From: Syntrophotalea carbinolica DSM 2380
GTDB lineage: Bacteria > Desulfobacterota > Desulfuromonadia > Desulfuromonadales > Syntrophotaleaceae
DNA: 64,000 nucleotides
Assembly (NCBI RefSeq): GCF_000012885.1
Contig: NC_007498.2
Span: forward strand, 2,356,001-2,420,000
Direction of reading: 5' to 3'
Below the pieces are notes generated by a model. The model saw only the letters and a list, made by a program, of their open reading frames with translations, made no database searches and had not been told where the DNA came from. Shown one piece after another: positions 61,827 to 64,000 of the stretch (position 1 is its first letter; every line of letters begins with the position of its first letter). Both the position numbers and the translations under genes were made by a program.

Positions 61827-64000
61827 TCATGAAACCCAGGCTGGCAGCAGTTCGGCAACGGTTTGTTCCTGAAGATATTTTTGCAGATCGCTTGCAGACA
61901 TCGGCCGACCGAAAAAGAACCCCTGAATCTGCCGGCAACCCTGCTTCCACAAATAGGCAACCTGTTCTTCGGTTTCCACCCCTTCGGCGATGATGTCCAG
62001 ATGCAGGCTGCGCGCCATACTCATAATCGCTTCCACCAGCGAAGCGCTGTCGCTGCATTTAGCCGCATCCCGGATAAACTTGCGGTCGATTTTAAGCCGA
62101 TCGATGGGAAAATGCCGTAAATAACTCAGGGAGGAATAACCGGTACCGAAATCGTCGATGGCCAATTGCAGCCGTCGCGCTTTGAGATCACGGAAAGTGC
62201 CGATATTGCCTTCGACATCCTCCATGGCCACCGTTTCGGTTATTTCAAGTTCCAACAACCTCGGATCGAAGCCGGTGGAGTGCAATATATCATCGATAAT
62301 CGGTACAAAATCCGGATGTTTGATTTGTTGTCCCGATATGTTGACAGCAAGACGCAACTCGGCCCCCTCCGGCTGCCACCAGGACAAATACTCCTGACAC
62401 GCCGTGCGTAATACCCACTCGCCTATGGGACGGATCAACCCGGTTTCCTCGGCCAGGGAAATAAAATCATCCGGCATAACCAACCCTAAATCGTCATTAC
62501 GCCAGCGCAACAGGGCTTCCACACCTAACATCCGACCGGTTTGCAGATCAACCTGCGGTTGATACTCCAGGAAGAATTCGTTCTTTGCCAAGGCGTTTTG
62601 CAATCGCATTTCCAGTTGCTGGCGGCGATGAAAGCGGGCATTGATCTGTTCGGAAAACAGCTCAATGGCATTGCGCCCGCGCTCCTTGGCCGCATACAGC
62701 GCACGATCGGCCCGTTTCATGAGATTTTCGACATCGACACCGTGCAGCGGATAACATGCAATGCCAATGCTGGTACCGACATAAATTTCGTCGCCATCGA
62801 GATTAAAAGGGGAGGCCATGATGCGCTGCACATTACCGGCCAGCGCCTTCACGGCTACCGGGTCGTCGATTTCCGTTAGCAAAAAGATAAATTCGTCGCC
62901 GTTAAGGCGCGCCAAAAAGTCCTCGCGCCCCAGACAGCCCTGCAGCCTTGCGGCGATCTTCTGCAGCAACAGATCCCCTTTGGCGTGTCCCAGAGAATCG
63001 TTAACCCCTTTGAAATGATCAAGATCGAGAAACATCAGAGCCAGTCCGTGTCCACGGCCGACCGCTTCCTCCAACCGACGATCCAGTTCTTTTTGAAAAA
63101 GAGCGCGATTGGGCAGTTCCGTCAGATGATCGTAATAGGCCATACGATGAATGGTACGCTGCGCTTTTTTCTGTTCGCTCACATCGAGACTGAAGGTTGC
63201 AAACCCGCTTACCCGTCCCTGACTGTCATGAAAAGGAAAAGCCCGCACCAGCCATATTTGGCCGTCGGACGTGACCACTTCACCATGCTCCGGCAAACCG
63301 GTCTTATGGGAGCGTAGAACGGGACACCCGATACACGGACTGTCCAGCCCATGCCAGGCTGCATAGCAGGGCAATCCTTCAATCTGGGTTTGTTGACGTC
63401 CGGCCCGATCGCTCGAAGTCCGGTTGGCCCAGCGAATACGCAGACCCGGATCGAGGTAGGCGATCAGATCGGAGGAGCTGTTAAGAATGAGACTCTTTTC
63501 CTGTTCCGACTCTTTCAGGGCGCGTGCGGCCTGATTCCGTTCCAGGATTTCCATACGCAATTGGCGATTGGCCTCCGTCAAATGCGCCGTACGCGCCAGG
63601 ACCTTCGCCTCCAACTTGCTGCGGTCCTGTTCCAGGGCAAGCTGGGTGCGTTTACGACGTCGGATGATGCGTAACAGCGATAAAATCACCGCCACCAACA
63701 CCAGGATAGCGGCCAGACTTTCAAACAATACCACACGGTAGCGAATCGCCAGAGGGTGCTCCGTGTTGACCAGGGTAGTGTCCGGCGGCAGATCGTCCAC
63801 ACTGATGCCAAAGCGATTAAGCTGCCGCATATCGAAACGGTATGCGGCCTTGCTCAAACTTAGTTGGGGCAAGGCAACAAGCGGCACTCCTTGGAGAATT
63901 TCCAACCCAAGAGCGGCGGTCTGCTGCCCCTGACGGTAGCCGGAGGTCAGCTTGCCGCCGAGGATTCCCTGGCCGAGATTGAAATCCCACAGACCATACA
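61827..64000 (-). CDS. Periplasmic-sensor GGDEF(degenerate)/EAL protein, N-terminus beyond window
   Basis: The frame stays open to the right edge, so the start is outside. The visible N-terminal part (before about 63720) resembles the ABC-type substrate-binding domain found as an extracytoplasmic sensor (YRQGQQTAALGLEILQGV; FDMRQLNRFGISVDDLPP). A membrane helix (VLFESLAAILVLVAVILSLL) is followed by a coiled linker, a PAS domain (with cysteine pairs CYAAWHGLDSPCIGCP), a GGDEF domain and an EAL domain. The GGDEF signature is NGDEF (first Gly to Asn), so cyclase activity is doubtful. EAL residues (VEALLRW, LEITET, DDFGTGYSS, AEGVET) are intact, so it is probably a c-di-GMP phosphodiesterase. Confidence 0.9.
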   Translation of the reverse strand, partial: YGLWDFNLGQGILGGKLTSGYRQGQQTAALGLEILQGVPLVALPQLSLSKAAYRFDMRQLNRFGISVDDLPPDTTLVNTEHPLAIRYRVVLFESLAAILVLVAVILSLLRIIRRRKRTQLALEQDRSKLEAKVLARTAHLTEANRQLRMEILERNQAARALKESEQEKSLILNSSSDLIAYLDPGLRIRWANRTSSDRAGRQQTQIEGLPCYAAWHGLDSPCIGCPVLRSHKTGLPEHGEVVTSDGQIWLVRAFPFHDSQGRVSGFATFSLDVSEQKKAQRTIHRMAYYDHLTELPNRALFQKELDRRLEEAVGRGHGLALMFLDLDHFKGVNDSLGHAKGDLLLQKIAARLQGCLGREDFLARLNGDEFIFLLTEIDDPVAVKALAGNVQRIMASPFNLDGDEIYVGTSIGIACYPLHGVDVENLMKRADRALYAAKERGRNAIELFSEQINARFHRRQQLEMRLQNALAKNEFFLEYQPQVDLQTGRMLGVEALLRWRNDDLGLVMPDDFISLAEETGLIRPIGEWVLRTACQEYLSWWQPEGAELRLAVNISGQQIKHPDFVPIIDDILHSTGFDPRLLELEITETVAMEDVEGNIGTFRDLKARRLQLAIDDFGTGYSSLSYLRHFPIDRLKIDRKFIRDAAKCSDSASLVEAIMSMARSLHLDIIAEGVETEEQVAYLWKQGCRQIQGFFFGRPMSASDLQKYLQEQTVAELLPAWVS

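Noticed and set aside
1-64000. tRNA, rRNA, CRISPR array, phage or insertion sequence
   Set aside because: No cloverleaf, rRNA core, spaced direct repeats, integrase or transposase reading frame was recognised by eye; a tRNAscan/ISfinder run would settle it.

Overview
This 64 kb window is bacterial chromosome of moderate GC with no rRNA, tRNA, CRISPR array or recognisable insertion sequence. Gene content suggests a Gram-negative anaerobe of the Desulfuromonadales (Geobacter/Pelobacter/Syntrophotalea type). The pointers are an outer-membrane lipoprotein of alanine-zipper type, GEMM-class cyclic-dinucleotide riboswitches, a CxxCH-bearing DsbC-like protein, many PAS/GGDEF/EAL and CheW-type signalling genes, a radical SAM/methyltransferase pair, and a 2,3-butanediol-dehydrogenase-like SDR. 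The organism assignment is inference from gene content, not from a marker gene.

Layout. 1-3.8 kb: the front part of a PAS sensor histidine kinase (cut by the window edge), a divergent LysM L,D-transpeptidase, an Lpp-like lipoprotein and a lipocalin. 4-14 kb, almost all on the minus strand: a tight amidase-rph-rdgB block, a DHH phosphoesterase, a SLOG-like protein, a TPR protein, a queuosine-tRNA mannosyltransferase homologue, a macro-domain protein, a DUF4388 protein and an ABC-F ATPase. 14.3-17.1 kb: plus-strand RNase E/G with a 30-copy AKPE repeat. 17.2-24.2 kb, minus: Smr protein, TPR membrane protein, MltD, HflX, FabI and CheV. 24.5-26.7 kb, plus: a GEMM-I riboswitch with terminator in front of a PAS-GGDEF-EAL protein. 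26.7-31.8 kb, minus: nitroreductase, methyltransferase, radical SAM fused to a periplasmic-binding-like domain, and a BaiN/HI0933 flavoprotein. 32.2-34.1 kb: RecQ. 34.2-37.9 kb: a MoxR/DUF58/transglutaminase operon.

38-45.5 kb is the most striking part. A complete chaperone-usher (Csu/spore-coat-U type) pilus operon lies downstream of a leader of about 700 nt. That leader holds two GEMM-type aptamers in series, each followed by a terminator-like hairpin. Immediately upstream sits a gene with three consecutive MshEN-type (c-di-GMP-binding) domains, one membrane segment and a pilin-like extracytoplasmic domain. With the two GGDEF/EAL genes and the other riboswitch, the window suggests layered cyclic-dinucleotide control of a surface pilus.

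45.7-64 kb is mostly housekeeping and accessory genes: DUF456, DUF2959 and GlsB-type membrane proteins; a MFS/spermidine-synthase-like gene split by a frameshift at a T7 run; a histone-deacetylase-like amidohydrolase; two SDRs; a DsbC-like protein; MntP; a TPM-domain lipoprotein; RlmKL; a SLC13 transporter; a MogA-like protein; and an N-terminally truncated GGDEF/EAL sensor at the right edge. A family of short inverted repeats brackets mntP and rlmKL.
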